Below the pieces are notes generated by a model. That model searched no databases and was not told the origin of the DNA. It saw only the letters and a list, made by a program, of their open reading frames with translations. Position numbers and translations under genes: made by a program. From CAYVQB01 sp964453985 (GTDB lineage Bacteria > Babelota > Babeliae > Babelales > UASB340), in assembly GCA_964453985.1 (NCBI GenBank), contig CAYVQB010000019.1, positions 1 through 17,496 of the forward strand: a DNA stretch of 17,496 nucleotides. Direction: 5' to 3'. Shown here in pieces: positions 7,850 through 14,930 of the stretch; within the stretch, counting starts at the first letter, position 1, and the number at the start of each line of letters is the position of its first letter.

Positions 7850-7947
7850 GGCCTCAATCCCTATGATAAAAGATTGAAAAAGCGATCTTTTTTCTATTTG
7901 AAACATTAAGCAATAATATGAATTATTTAATTCACCCTTTTCATTTA

Positions 7948-7969
7948 CCTAAAAATCCTTTACTTTAGG
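7948..7969. repeat. Short inverted repeat upstream of the secreted Nudix-like pair
   Basis: CCTAAA (7948-7953) and TTTAGG (7964-7969) are exact inverted copies around a 10-base spacer, 42 bases ahead of the GTG at 8012. It could be an operator or a weak leader hairpin. No clear -35/-10 pair is seen between it and the gene: the TATATT at 7995-8000 lies too close to the ribosome site. A six-base arm can arise by chance in AT-rich DNA, so weight is low. The rest of the 229-base divergent gap (7783-8011) holds the minus-strand promoter and a weak AAAAGAT/ATCTTTT hairpin at 7868-7891. Confidence 0.25.
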
Positions 7970-8011
7970 CAATTACAAGAAATCATATTCAAATTATATT
8001 ACAAGGATACC

Positions 8012-9124
8012 GTGAACATAAAATCCAATTTTTTACTTAAATGCTTTATTACTATCATTTTATCAACAATCAGACCTGCCTTAACCATGCATAAAACCTG
8101 TATTCCCCATAATACAAACCCTAAAGAGATGTCTCTGGTAATAGCATACACACAAGATTCTCATCTTAAAGAGCCGTTGATTTTAATGAAAATATTAAAA
8201 CTTCCTCATGAATCACAGGAATGTTTGATAGTTCCAAGTCGGCAAGATTTCACCGAAGAAATATATCCACATAATAATTATTTCAGTGGAAAAATAACTA
8301 TCAGTAAACACGAAATCACCACTACGTTCTTCTTTACAAAAATTCGCCACTTTAATCTTTGGAAACAAATACAAGGCAAATATACCTGGGTACCGGTAAC
8401 CGAAATACTAAAATGTGATACATTTGATAAAAGCTCACAAATTCTTGATATAAATCAAAAATCTATAAAAGTTTCTTGGCATTTCTGTCTGTGTTTACAA
8501 TATTCAGGGATAATTTGTAATTTACATGATATCGCCGAAGGTAATATTCCATCAAACCTCGAATCAATACCCAAAACTAATCTACGTTCTACTAACCAAC
8601 CCCAAAAAATAAACTGCTTTATATACACTAAAAGGGGTAAAATATTACTAACTAAAACATCAGGACCAAGCTTAAACGCTGAAGCCTATTGGCGCACGTT
8701 TACGTTCAACTTCCCACCTTTTCAACATACATGCCTTCAACACTTATACTCCGAAGTTAACAAAATATACCCAGATTTAATAAATACCAACAACACAAAA
8801 CTCAAACACACATGTATTTCTTCATATGACATGAATCAAGCTCGAATGGTACATTTTTTCGAATATAATGAAGAAAAGCCTGGATATAACCGAGAACAAA
8901 CAACTTTAAGTTTTTTCTCGGATAAATTTGATAAATCCGAGGCCTACAAAGAAATTGAATACCAGTGGGTCTCTGCAGAAAAATTAGTCGCTGCCACAAA
9001 AGAAATTATAAACAAATATGACGAAACGCTAAAACTACTAGCTCCATTTCGAGAATACACATTAAAAAATCCTTCTGTTAGGGGTGAACTACAAAAAATC
9101 GCAGACCTTGCAAAACAAAATTAA
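8012..9124 (+). CDS. Predicted secreted protein with two diverged Nudix-like domains (paralogue A)
   Basis: A 370-residue protein starting at GTG 8012 with AAGGA four bases upstream. Residues 1-26 form a signal peptide (Lys at 4, hydrophobic 8-20, possible cleavage after ALT at 23-25). The mature part reads as two repeats of a Nudix-like fold. The first ends with YTWVPVTEIL (124-133) and the second has CFIYTKRGKILLTK (202-215), YWRTF, FFEYN (282-286) and QWVSAEKL (318-325). These match the first strand, the middle strand and the 'W-x-x-x-x-E-L' segment of Nudix proteins. No Nudix box (GX5EX7REUXEEXGU) can be found in either half, so hydrolase activity is not expected. The tail LAPFREYTLKNPSV (343-356) recurs in the next gene. 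Function unknown; a secreted binding protein or host-directed effector is a guess. The next gene starts 28 bases downstream. Confidence 0.75.
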   Translation: MNIKSNFLLKCFITIILSTIRPALTMHKTCIPHNTNPKEMSLVIAYTQDSHLKEPLILMKILKLPHESQECLIVPSRQDFTEEIYPHNNYFSGKITISKHEITTTFFFTKIRHFNLWKQIQGKYTWVPVTEILKCDTFDKSSQILDINQKSIKVSWHFCLCLQYSGIICNLHDIAEGNIPSNLESIPKTNLRSTNQPQKINCFIYTKRGKILLTKTSGPSLNAEAYWRTFTFNFPPFQHTCLQHLYSEVNKIYPDLINTNNTKLKHTCISSYDMNQARMVHFFEYNEEKPGYNREQTTLSFFSDKFDKSEAYKEIEYQWVSAEKLVAATKEIINKYDETLKLLAPFREYTLKNPSVRGELQKIADLAKQN

Positions 9125-9152
9125 TATTTATATATTCAACCCAAAGGAAAAC

Positions 9153-10463
9153 ATGAACATAAAAAATAAGCTTCTGAAATACCTGTTTATCGCAATACTA
9201 TTCACCACAAATCACCTATCGGCAATGCAAAACAACACGAGTCGCTTTCCCCGAATTGTTGTTCTGCCGTTCACGCAACACGATGGAGAATACAAAGTTT
9301 TATTAGTTCAATCAAAAAAATTTAACATACGTACAGAAGAGTATTTTGCAGGAGGTTATAGCCTACTGGGCGGAACATTGTTTCGTGGCATAGGAGAAAA
9401 AGAAAGCATAAAACAATCTCTCTTTGATAAAACAAGGGGAGCTTATAAGGATAACCTAGATAACAACCTCATGTCAGCATTAACGATACATAATTGTAGA
9501 GCGTTAAAACCTATAAATAAATCTGTGACACACCCAAAACTTATTTTATTTTTCATAAACATCCCTTACCGCGAGCTTGAGGAATTACGAAGCGCCAAGC
9601 CAATATCTGCATTACAAGAAGAAATACTAGATTTTTCATGGGTTTCGGTAAATAATTTAGTTGAAATGGCTGAATCTTTAGAAAAAATAACCATACCCTC
9701 CCAAAACCCCTTTTCCATACATGACTGTGAAAACAAATACATACCTATATTTGAAGGCTTTTGGAAGTTATTAAAGTACCACAAAGAACTTAAATTGAAT
9801 TTGCTAGATATAATAGATAAAGGTAAACCTTGTCACTATATAAGAGCAGCTAGACCTACAGAACCTCCAGCAGCAATGAATATTTATTCCGGTGAGCATT
9901 TTGCAAACAATTTCACAACAATTATTGATTCTACTTTTGGACCAAGTTGTACCAATTTAAGCTTTGGTTATTTTATATATACCCATACAGGTGAAGTATT
10001 ATTAACTAAAATAAAAAAGGGGAAGTATGCTCAAAATACACATTGTTTTTGGAATCTACTTATAGGAAAATACAATATTGATAACCCTAATGATCAGCTT
10101 GTATTAGATAACCTAAACAATATCACTCAAAATAGATTTAACGATCTAAGTCTTAAATTAACTAAAACAATAGTAATACCAAATAATCACCTAGTCTTAT
10201 TTTTTATGGAAGTTGATAACCTAGAGATACCCAAAGAACTTTACGATCAATACAAATGGGTTTATGCCGACGAACTTGCAAATGCCAATTTTTTTGTTAA
10301 TTCCATATATGACAACTTCGAGAATAAAAGATTAAGGCTTTTTGCTCCTTTTAACTATAGAACTTTAAAAAATCCATCAGTTATACAAGCTCTATTAGAT
10401 ATTGAATGGAATACACTTGAGCGAGAAATATCACGACAACTCGATCTATTTAAATTCGAATAA
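9153..10463 (+). CDS. Predicted secreted protein with two diverged Nudix-like domains (paralogue B)
   Basis: A 436-residue paralogue of the preceding gene. The start is ATG 9153 with AAAGGA just upstream; it opens with MNIKNK, like paralogue A's MNIKSN, then a hydrophobic stretch (8-18) and a possible signal-peptidase site after LSA (22-24). Domain 1: FPRIVVLPF (32-40), GEYKVLLVQ (45-53), then LLGGTLFRGIGEKESIK (71-87), a visibly decayed Nudix box with seven rather than five residues between GG and E, and with the catalytic REXXEE replaced by LFDKT; then FSWVSVNNL (161-169). Domain 2: YFIYTHTGEVLLTK (273-286), FWNLLIGKY, LVLFFMEVD (347-355), KWVYADEL (368-375). The tail FAPFNYRTLKNPSV (397-410) matches paralogue A. 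Probably inactive as a hydrolase. Co-transcription with A is likely; a weak terminator follows. Confidence 0.75.
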   Translation: MNIKNKLLKYLFIAILFTTNHLSAMQNNTSRFPRIVVLPFTQHDGEYKVLLVQSKKFNIRTEEYFAGGYSLLGGTLFRGIGEKESIKQSLFDKTRGAYKDNLDNNLMSALTIHNCRALKPINKSVTHPKLILFFINIPYRELEELRSAKPISALQEEILDFSWVSVNNLVEMAESLEKITIPSQNPFSIHDCENKYIPIFEGFWKLLKYHKELKLNLLDIIDKGKPCHYIRAARPTEPPAAMNIYSGEHFANNFTTIIDSTFGPSCTNLSFGYFIYTHTGEVLLTKIKKGKYAQNTHCFWNLLIGKYNIDNPNDQLVLDNLNNITQNRFNDLSLKLTKTIVIPNNHLVLFFMEVDNLEIPKELYDQYKWVYADELANANFFVNSIYDNFENKRLRLFAPFNYRTLKNPSVIQALLDIEWNTLEREISRQLDLFKFE

Positions 10464-10472
10464 TCTGCTAAT

Positions 10473-10497
10473 CTAAAGTTTGGCATTTTAGTTTTTT
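10473..10497 (+). terminator. Weak intrinsic terminator after paralogue B
   Basis: CTAAAG (10473-10478) pairs with TTTTAG (10486-10491) through five Watson-Crick pairs and one G-U around a seven-base loop, followed at once by six T. It begins ten bases after the stop of the second secreted Nudix-like gene. The stem is A/T-rich and short, so termination may be partial, allowing read-through into the EamA gene. Confidence 0.4.
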
Positions 10498-10521
10498 AAT
10501 TTCATAGTTGGGAGAGACTTT

Positions 10522-11406
10522 ATGTTTTTAATAGTAGCCTTGTACGCAATACTAGCAAGTACATTTACACTTGCAAAGACAGTATTATTCTATGCTAAGC
10601 CATTTTTTATTATAGGCTTTCGTATGACTCTTGCAGGAATTTTACTCATATTATTCCAAACTATAATAAATAAAAAAGATGTACTCCCAAAGAAAAAAGA
10701 CTGGCCTTTATTTTTCAAAGTTTCTCTTTTTCATATTTACTTTTTCTTTATGTTAGAGTTTTGGGCTCTACAAAAAATGGCCTCCTCTAAAGTCACTTTA
10801 ATTTACTCTATCACACCTTTTGTTGCTGCAGCCTTGGCATACTTTTTATTAAAAGAAAAATTATCCAAACGAAAAATATTCGGAATGCTTTTGGGATTTA
10901 TAGGTTTATTTCCTATTTTCTTTCTTGAACAAAGCGGCGCAGAAGGCGCACAATTTCTTAGTTTTTCACTTAGAGAAGTTGCATTGATTATCTCTGCTAC
11001 AATCGGTTGTTATGCCTGGTTTGATATAAAGAAATTAATGGACCGCAATTACCCATTATTAACTATAAATGGTATAGCTATGCTTATAGGTGGAATACTC
11101 GCTTTAATTACAACAGCATTCACCGAAGGCTTCTCACCTTGCCCAGTTTATGATTTCTGGCCATTTTTGGGATGGTTAATGGTATTAATTTTTGTATCTA
11201 ATGTTGTTTTTTATAATCTTTACGGCTGGCTGATCAAAAAGTATTCTATCACCTTTGTAATGTTTGCAGGCTTTTTAAGCCCTGCTTTTGGTGCACTTTT
11301 TGGTTGGTTCTTTTTGGGCGAAAGCATAACCTGGCACTACTTCTTATCTCTAGGCATAGTTGCTATTGCCCTATTTATTTTTTATAAAGACGAGATCAAG
11401 GCTTAG
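10522..11406 (+). CDS. EamA-family (DMT superfamily) transporter
   Basis: A 294-residue inner-membrane protein with about ten hydrophobic segments arranged as two EamA repeats (roughly 5-130 and 150-288), the usual architecture of drug/metabolite exporters such as RhaT, YdcZ-like and amino-acid exporters. Repeat ends carry the typical Pro and Gly/Glu signatures: ITPFVAAALAYFLLKEKLS (about 96-114) and LSPAFGALFGWFFLGESIT (about 253-271), each with the P-x(8-12)-G/E-x pattern seen at the end of EamA domains. GGGAGAG lies 6 bases before the ATG. One base separates its stop from the kinase gene start, so the two are coupled. Substrate unknown; family members export amino acids, purines, sugars or drugs. 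The two downstream genes resemble antibiotic-modifying enzymes, which makes export of a small toxic molecule plausible but unproven. Confidence 0.88.
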   Translation: MFLIVALYAILASTFTLAKTVLFYAKPFFIIGFRMTLAGILLILFQTIINKKDVLPKKKDWPLFFKVSLFHIYFFFMLEFWALQKMASSKVTLIYSITPFVAAALAYFLLKEKLSKRKIFGMLLGFIGLFPIFFLEQSGAEGAQFLSFSLREVALIISATIGCYAWFDIKKLMDRNYPLLTINGIAMLIGGILALITTAFTEGFSPCPVYDFWPFLGWLMVLIFVSNVVFYNLYGWLIKKYSITFVMFAGFLSPAFGALFGWFFLGESITWHYFLSLGIVAIALFIFYKDEIKA

Positions 11407-11407
11407 C

Positions 11408-12067
11408 ATGTCCCTCGCTAAATATTTGGCATATATAACAAGTTTTACATTTATAATCTTGTTTATGGGAGCATGTATGAATAAAGAAAAGCCAACACCA
11501 CCAGGAACAGTAATAATATTAAATGGACCATCCTGTGTGGGCAAATCGAGTATCATTAAAGCATTTCAAGCAAAACAAAATAATCTCTGGTTATCAATTG
11601 GTATAGATAATTTTTTTGTTGGAGTTTTACCGCCAAAGTTTTATTTAGAAGATACACCAGAACATCGCCTTGTTATGCACGGCGTTGCATCAGAAGACAA
11701 AGAAGGCAAACTGTTTACTCTTAATGTAGGGCCAAAGGGACAAAAGGTTATTAAGGGCATGCATCGGGCAATCGCTGCTTATGCAAATACCGGAAATAAT
11801 GTAATTGTCGATTATATAAAATATGATGACGCTTGGCTTGCTGACATTAAAAAGTCATTGGGTGATCTAAAAGTTATTTGGGTTGGTGTTACTGCCCCTT
11901 TAGAATCTATCAAAAACAGAGAGAAGACACGCGGGACTTCACCTGAAGGACATGCCCGCAGCTGTTACCACACAGTTAATAAAGATATCGATTACGATTT
12001 AATGATTAATACTGAGTCTATAACACCTGACCAAGCTGCTGATCAAATCATTAAATTTTTAAAATGA
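11408..12067 (+). CDS. Chloramphenicol phosphotransferase-like P-loop kinase with lipoprotein-like N-terminus
   Basis: A 219-residue P-loop kinase of the CPT family. Walker A GPSCVGKSS lies at 40-48 after the strand VIILN. LWLSIGID at 60-67 places D67 at the position of the catalytic aspartate of Streptomyces CPT, and KVIWVGV (about 157-163), a REKTRG segment and the DYDLMINTESITPDQAADQI tail all match the family. CPT phosphorylates the C-3 hydroxyl of chloramphenicol, but many homologues have unknown substrates. Oddly, residues 5-23 are a hydrophobic signal-like stretch ending FMGAC, an imperfect lipobox, ahead of the kinase domain. The ATG at 11408 has AAGG upstream; starting instead at Met24 would give a plain cytoplasmic enzyme of about 196 residues, still longer than Streptomyces CPT (178). 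Its stop overlaps the next start as ATGA. Confidence 0.8.
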   Translation: MSLAKYLAYITSFTFIILFMGACMNKEKPTPPGTVIILNGPSCVGKSSIIKAFQAKQNNLWLSIGIDNFFVGVLPPKFYLEDTPEHRLVMHGVASEDKEGKLFTLNVGPKGQKVIKGMHRAIAAYANTGNNVIVDYIKYDDAWLADIKKSLGDLKVIWVGVTAPLESIKNREKTRGTSPEGHARSCYHTVNKDIDYDLMINTESITPDQAADQIIKFLK

Positions 12068-12942
12068 GTAAAACCATGTCTAAAAACATACTCGATAAAA
12101 TTGTTGCATGGGCAACAGGGGAACCAGAGATAAAAGCTTTAATTCTGACAGGTTCAAGAGCAAACCCAGATTCAAAACAAGTAGACGCCCTCTCTGATTT
12201 TGATATCGCCCTATTTACAACCGATACAAACAAATACACATCTAATGATTCTTGGATGCGCAATATTGAGGATGTTTGGGTATACATTCCTGCAAAAATA
12301 GAATTCCTAAACCATACACTACCAACCCGTCTTATTGTTTTTAAAGATGGAGTTAGCGTCGACCTTTCATTTCATAGTATGGATTTGCTCAAAGAATTAA
12401 CAGACCAACAAAAGCTTCCTTTTGCTTGTAACTTTGGATGCAAGATTTTATTGGATAAAGATAATTTAGCAAAAAATCTTCCCAAAGCTCCTATGAAAAA
12501 TGACTTAACTCCAAAACCATCGCAACAAGAATTCTTATCAGCAATAAATGTGTTTTTCTTTGAGGTGTATGAAATATCAAAATCTCTTGCTCGCCAAGGT
12601 AATGGCAATTTGTGGCATGTAAAACTTAGGGACAATACAACCAAAGAATATCTTTTGACTATGATTGAATGGCATGAAAAGTCTGTACATGGATGGGATT
12701 ATAATACCTCTTGGTACGGCAAAAAAATGAAGTCTTGGGTTGACCCTGCAACTTGGCAAGCCTTACACAAAGTCTTTGGACACTTTGATAACCAAGATAG
12801 CTGGGATGCTTTGATGGCAACAGTTGAACTTTTTAGAAAGCTTGCAAAACAAACGGCTAAGAATCTTAACTTTGAATACCCAGAAGATGTCGATAAAAAT
12901 ATAATAGGTTTTGTTAAGGAATTAAAAGAAGCTCAAAAATAA
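12064..12942 (+). CDS. ANT(6)/AadE-like aminoglycoside 6-adenylyltransferase
   Basis: A 292-residue nucleotidyltransferase resembling streptomycin 6-adenylyltransferase (AadE/ANT(6)). The catalytic motif is complete: GSRA at 30-33, then DFD (D45 and D47), and a third acidic residue D100 in VSVDLSF. Other family-like stretches are SNDSWM (60-65), PSQQEF around 155-160, a C-terminal helical region with KLRDNTTKEYLLTMIEWH (about 196-213), W-rich segments, and FEYPEDVDKNI close to the end, comparable with YAYPEYDRNI of AadE. ANT(6) transfers AMP from ATP to streptomycin. Whether this protein modifies streptomycin or another hydroxylated compound is not decided by sequence. The ATG overlaps the kinase stop (ATGA), so it is translated with it. 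A hairpin terminator starts at its stop codon. Confidence 0.85.
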   Translation: MSKTMSKNILDKIVAWATGEPEIKALILTGSRANPDSKQVDALSDFDIALFTTDTNKYTSNDSWMRNIEDVWVYIPAKIEFLNHTLPTRLIVFKDGVSVDLSFHSMDLLKELTDQQKLPFACNFGCKILLDKDNLAKNLPKAPMKNDLTPKPSQQEFLSAINVFFFEVYEISKSLARQGNGNLWHVKLRDNTTKEYLLTMIEWHEKSVHGWDYNTSWYGKKMKSWVDPATWQALHKVFGHFDNQDSWDALMATVELFRKLAKQTAKNLNFEYPEDVDKNIIGFVKELKEAQK

Positions 12943-12965
12943 GGCTAGAAAACTCTACCTTTTTT
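12941..12965 (+). terminator. Intrinsic terminator of the EamA-kinase-ANT operon
   Basis: AAGG (12941-12944) and TAGA (12946-12949), with one bulged C between them, pair with TCTA and CCTT (12954-12961) around the four-base loop AAAC. A run of six T covers 12960-12965. The hairpin begins within the stop codon of the ANT-like gene, so it should end the three-gene transcript before the toxin-antitoxin promoter. Confidence 0.6.
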
Positions 12966-12983
12966 AGCTTGAACCTTACCCAT

Positions 12984-13012
12984 TTGCAACATTACCCATA
13001 TTGTGCTAATAT
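12984..13012 (+). promoter_or_regulatory. Promoter of the second toxin-antitoxin module
   Basis: TTGCAA (12984-12989), a 17-base spacer and TAATAT (13007-13012), with TG one base ahead of the -10 (extended -10, TGCTAATAT). A predicted start near 13019 leaves about 29 bases before the ATG at 13048, with the ribosome site in between. An autoregulated promoter is normal for antitoxin-first modules. Found by eye; both hexamers match consensus at four of six positions. Confidence 0.45.
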
Positions 13013-13047
13013 TAAAAAATAAAAATAATATAACAAAAGGGGTATTT

Positions 13048-13299
13048 ATGAAAAAAATTCAATTACAAGTTGATTCAAGAAACCGCGTATGCCTAACCAA
13101 AATCTCAAAATATTTACCATCTCGTTTTTCGGCGCATGAGGAAAATGGAAAAATAATTCTAGAACCTCTCATCGAAGTTCCAGAAAGTGAAGCATGGCTT
13201 TTCAAACCAGAAAACAAAAAGATTCTTGCAGAAGTCAAAAAGGGCTTAAAACAAAAAGGGACCATTAAGCGTGGCTCTTTTAAAAAATATTTGAAGTAA
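13048..13299 (+). CDS. AbrB-like antitoxin
   Basis: An 83-residue protein read from ATG 13048, which has AAAAGGGG 5 bases upstream; an in-frame ATG at 13003 would sit inside the promoter and is rejected. The first about 45 residues (IQLQVDSRNRVCLTKISKYLPSRF, then GKIILEPL) resemble the swapped-hairpin DNA-binding domain of AbrB/MazE-type antitoxins. The remainder (AWLFKPENKKILAEVKKGLKQKG) is a charged helix expected to hold the toxin. It is followed after five bases by a toxin gene. The pairing of this antitoxin type with a 'GPNGEK' RelE-fold partner is one I recall as common in proteobacteria and other phyla. It probably represses its own promoter. Confidence 0.75.
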   Translation: MKKIQLQVDSRNRVCLTKISKYLPSRFSAHEENGKIILEPLIEVPESEAWLFKPENKKILAEVKKGLKQKGTIKRGSFKKYLK

Positions 13300-13304
13300 C
13301 TTTT

Positions 13305-13628
13305 ATGATTCATCGAGAACTTATATTTACAAAACAAGCTGATTCCCATTTAAATTCATTAGAAACAAATCCTTCGAAAAAACACATTTTGAAAGCTGTT
13401 CTAAAAACACTTGCCTTGATGGAAAATAACTTACGACATCCATCATTAAAGACACATGAATTTACTTCTCTTTGTGGGCCAAATGGGGAAAAGATTTTCG
13501 AAGCATATGCACAACAAAAAACACCTGGAGCCTATAGAATTTTCTGGTATTATGGCCCAGCCCAAAAACAAATTACTATAGTTGCTATAGTTCCTCACCC
13601 AAATAAATCTCATATCGATTTACATTAA
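13305..13628 (+). CDS. RelE/ParE-fold toxin of the second module
   Basis: A 107-residue protein whose first strand (HRELIFTKQADSHLNSLE, 3-20) and helices lead to the conserved segment HEFTSLCGPNGEKIFEAYAQQKTPGAYRIFWYYGP (about 46-80), then ITIVAIVPHP (90-99). This is the pattern of a RelE/ParE-like family in which the GPNGEKxFEAY and GAYRxFWxYGP blocks form the toxin core. It differs clearly from the first module's toxin (no GHRKxVY ending), so the two modules are not duplicates. The start ATG is five bases after the antitoxin stop. No strong ribosome site is seen, which fits translational coupling and low toxin output. Endoribonuclease action is inferred from the fold. Confidence 0.7.
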   Translation: MIHRELIFTKQADSHLNSLETNPSKKHILKAVLKTLALMENNLRHPSLKTHEFTSLCGPNGEKIFEAYAQQKTPGAYRIFWYYGPAQKQITIVAIVPHPNKSHIDLH

Positions 13629-13650
13629 AAGTCTAAAATAAAGGGTAAAC

Positions 13651-14382
13651 ATGGCTGAAAAAAGTATTTCTGCATACGAGCTAAAAGAACGCGTTGCATC
13701 ATATGATGAAAAGATGGATTTAATGCATCCTAATCGCCCCAAAATGGCTGATGTTGCATTAGAGTTCTTACCTTTTGATCAAAACAAAGAAATAAAAGCT
13801 ATCGATCTTGGTGTTGGAACAGGATTTTTTACTGCAAAGTTTTTAGAAAAATTTCCTAATTCAACAATAATAGCAATCGATGGTGCACAAGCTATGATCG
13901 ATTTGGCCAAAGTAAGACTTGATCAAAAAACAAAAAATATAGATTTTAGAGTTAGCGACTTTAGAAAAGTAGATGAGATTCTATCTGATGTATCTCAAGT
14001 TGATGTAATTTTTTCATCTTTCTCTCTTCATCATTTAAACGTAAAAGAGAAAACAGAGGTATTAAAATACTTGTTAACTCGCCTGAAACCCGGAGGCTGG
14101 CTTTTAAATGCTGATTGCATTATCATGCCAACACAAATGCTGGAGAATCGCGTTCAAGAGCTACGCATAAATGGTATTATTAAAAGAAACGAAGAAAAAG
14201 ATCCTAATATTACTGATTTTACAACGGTGCGTAAATGGCTAGACAAACTGGAAGCCGACGAAGGCGATCAACCTATGACTACTGATCAAGAATTAAAAAT
14301 CATGCAAGACGCAGGATTTGAAAACGTATCAATTATATGGCAAGAATTTCGAGAAGCCGTATTTTGTGGAAATAAAAAATGA
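13651..14382 (+). CDS. Class I SAM-dependent methyltransferase
   Basis: A 243-residue cytoplasmic enzyme with a Rossmann-type SAM site. Motif I is IDLGVGTG at 51-58, the acidic residue after strand beta2 is D77 (IIAIDGAQAMIDLA), the next region is DFRVSDFRKV, and the motif IV region is VDVIFSSFSLHHL, followed by LKPGGWLLNAD. Only the C-terminal cap (about 150-225, charged and helical) could define the substrate, and I do not recognise it. It is closest in style to small-molecule methyltransferases of the UbiE/BioC type rather than rRNA or DNA methylases (no DPPY or NPPF). AAGGG lies 5 bases before the ATG. Its stop overlaps the GNAT start (ATGA). First gene of a four-gene operon; its promoter is probably that of the upstream toxin-antitoxin module. 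Confidence 0.87.
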   Translation: MAEKSISAYELKERVASYDEKMDLMHPNRPKMADVALEFLPFDQNKEIKAIDLGVGTGFFTAKFLEKFPNSTIIAIDGAQAMIDLAKVRLDQKTKNIDFRVSDFRKVDEILSDVSQVDVIFSSFSLHHLNVKEKTEVLKYLLTRLKPGGWLLNADCIIMPTQMLENRVQELRINGIIKRNEEKDPNITDFTTVRKWLDKLEADEGDQPMTTDQELKIMQDAGFENVSIIWQEFREAVFCGNKK

Positions 14383-14915
14383 AAATAATAATTGAAACTG
14401 AAAGACTACAGTTGCATCAGCTAACAGCCGATGACAATAAATATTTGTTGCCAATTACGCAACAGAAAGAAGTCAAAGAATTTGTTTCTTTAGAGGACTT
14501 CTTTGCTCCAATGAACTCTGAATCTGAATATGTTAAGCATATGTTAGAAAATTTTATGGAAAGCTATAAAAATAATGGCTTTGGACCCTGGGGTGTTGTT
14601 GATAAAAAAACAAACAAATTAATTGGTTGGTGCGGATTGCATAAGATGGAATCTAGTAAAGAAGGTGATGACGAAGAATTAATTGAACTAGCCTATACAT
14701 TAGACAAAAATTTCTGGGGCAAAGGCTTGGCAAGTGAAGCCGCAATAGCAGTTAAAAACTATGCATTTGATAACTTACAATTACCATATATAGTTTCTTG
14801 TATTGCACATAAAAATGCTAGATCAATTAATGTTGCAAAAAAAGTTGGCATGAAGTACTGGAAAGATGGAGAGTTTTATAAAATACCATGCCAAATTTAT
14901 AAAATTGAAAAATAA
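14379..14915 (+). CDS. GNAT N-acetyltransferase, RimJ/RimL-like
   Basis: A 178-residue acetyltransferase of the Acetyltransf_3 group. It opens with IETERLQLHQLTADD, the usual first strand and helix of RimJ/RimL and spermidine-acetyltransferase-like proteins. The acetyl-CoA pyrophosphate-binding loop is FWGKGLASEA (about 110-119), following ELAYTLD. NARSINVAKKVGMK near 147-160 is the conserved 'N-x-x-S-x-x-x-x-x-K-x-G' block. Members acetylate ribosomal protein N-termini, amino acids or antibiotics. Coupled to the methyltransferase by ATGA and 15 bases ahead of the Nudix gene. The substrate is unknown; an antibiotic or amino-acid target is only suggested by the surrounding genes. Confidence 0.88.
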   Translation: MKIIIETERLQLHQLTADDNKYLLPITQQKEVKEFVSLEDFFAPMNSESEYVKHMLENFMESYKNNGFGPWGVVDKKTNKLIGWCGLHKMESSKEGDDEELIELAYTLDKNFWGKGLASEAAIAVKNYAFDNLQLPYIVSCIAHKNARSINVAKKVGMKYWKDGEFYKIPCQIYKIEK

Positions 14916-14930
14916 ACCTGAAAGAGCCTC

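Noticed and set aside
9084..9152. Upstream start for paralogue B overlapping paralogue A
   Set aside because: It would hide the signal peptide and has no good ribosome site; ATG 9153 has AAAGGA and mirrors the start of paralogue A.
10480..10508. TTGGCA / CATAGT as promoter of the EamA gene
   Set aside because: The predicted start would fall inside the ribosome site, which is too close to the ATG at 10522.
12051..12759. Minus-strand open frames over the ANT-like gene
   Set aside because: Shadow frames of a gene with complete catalytic motifs on the plus strand.
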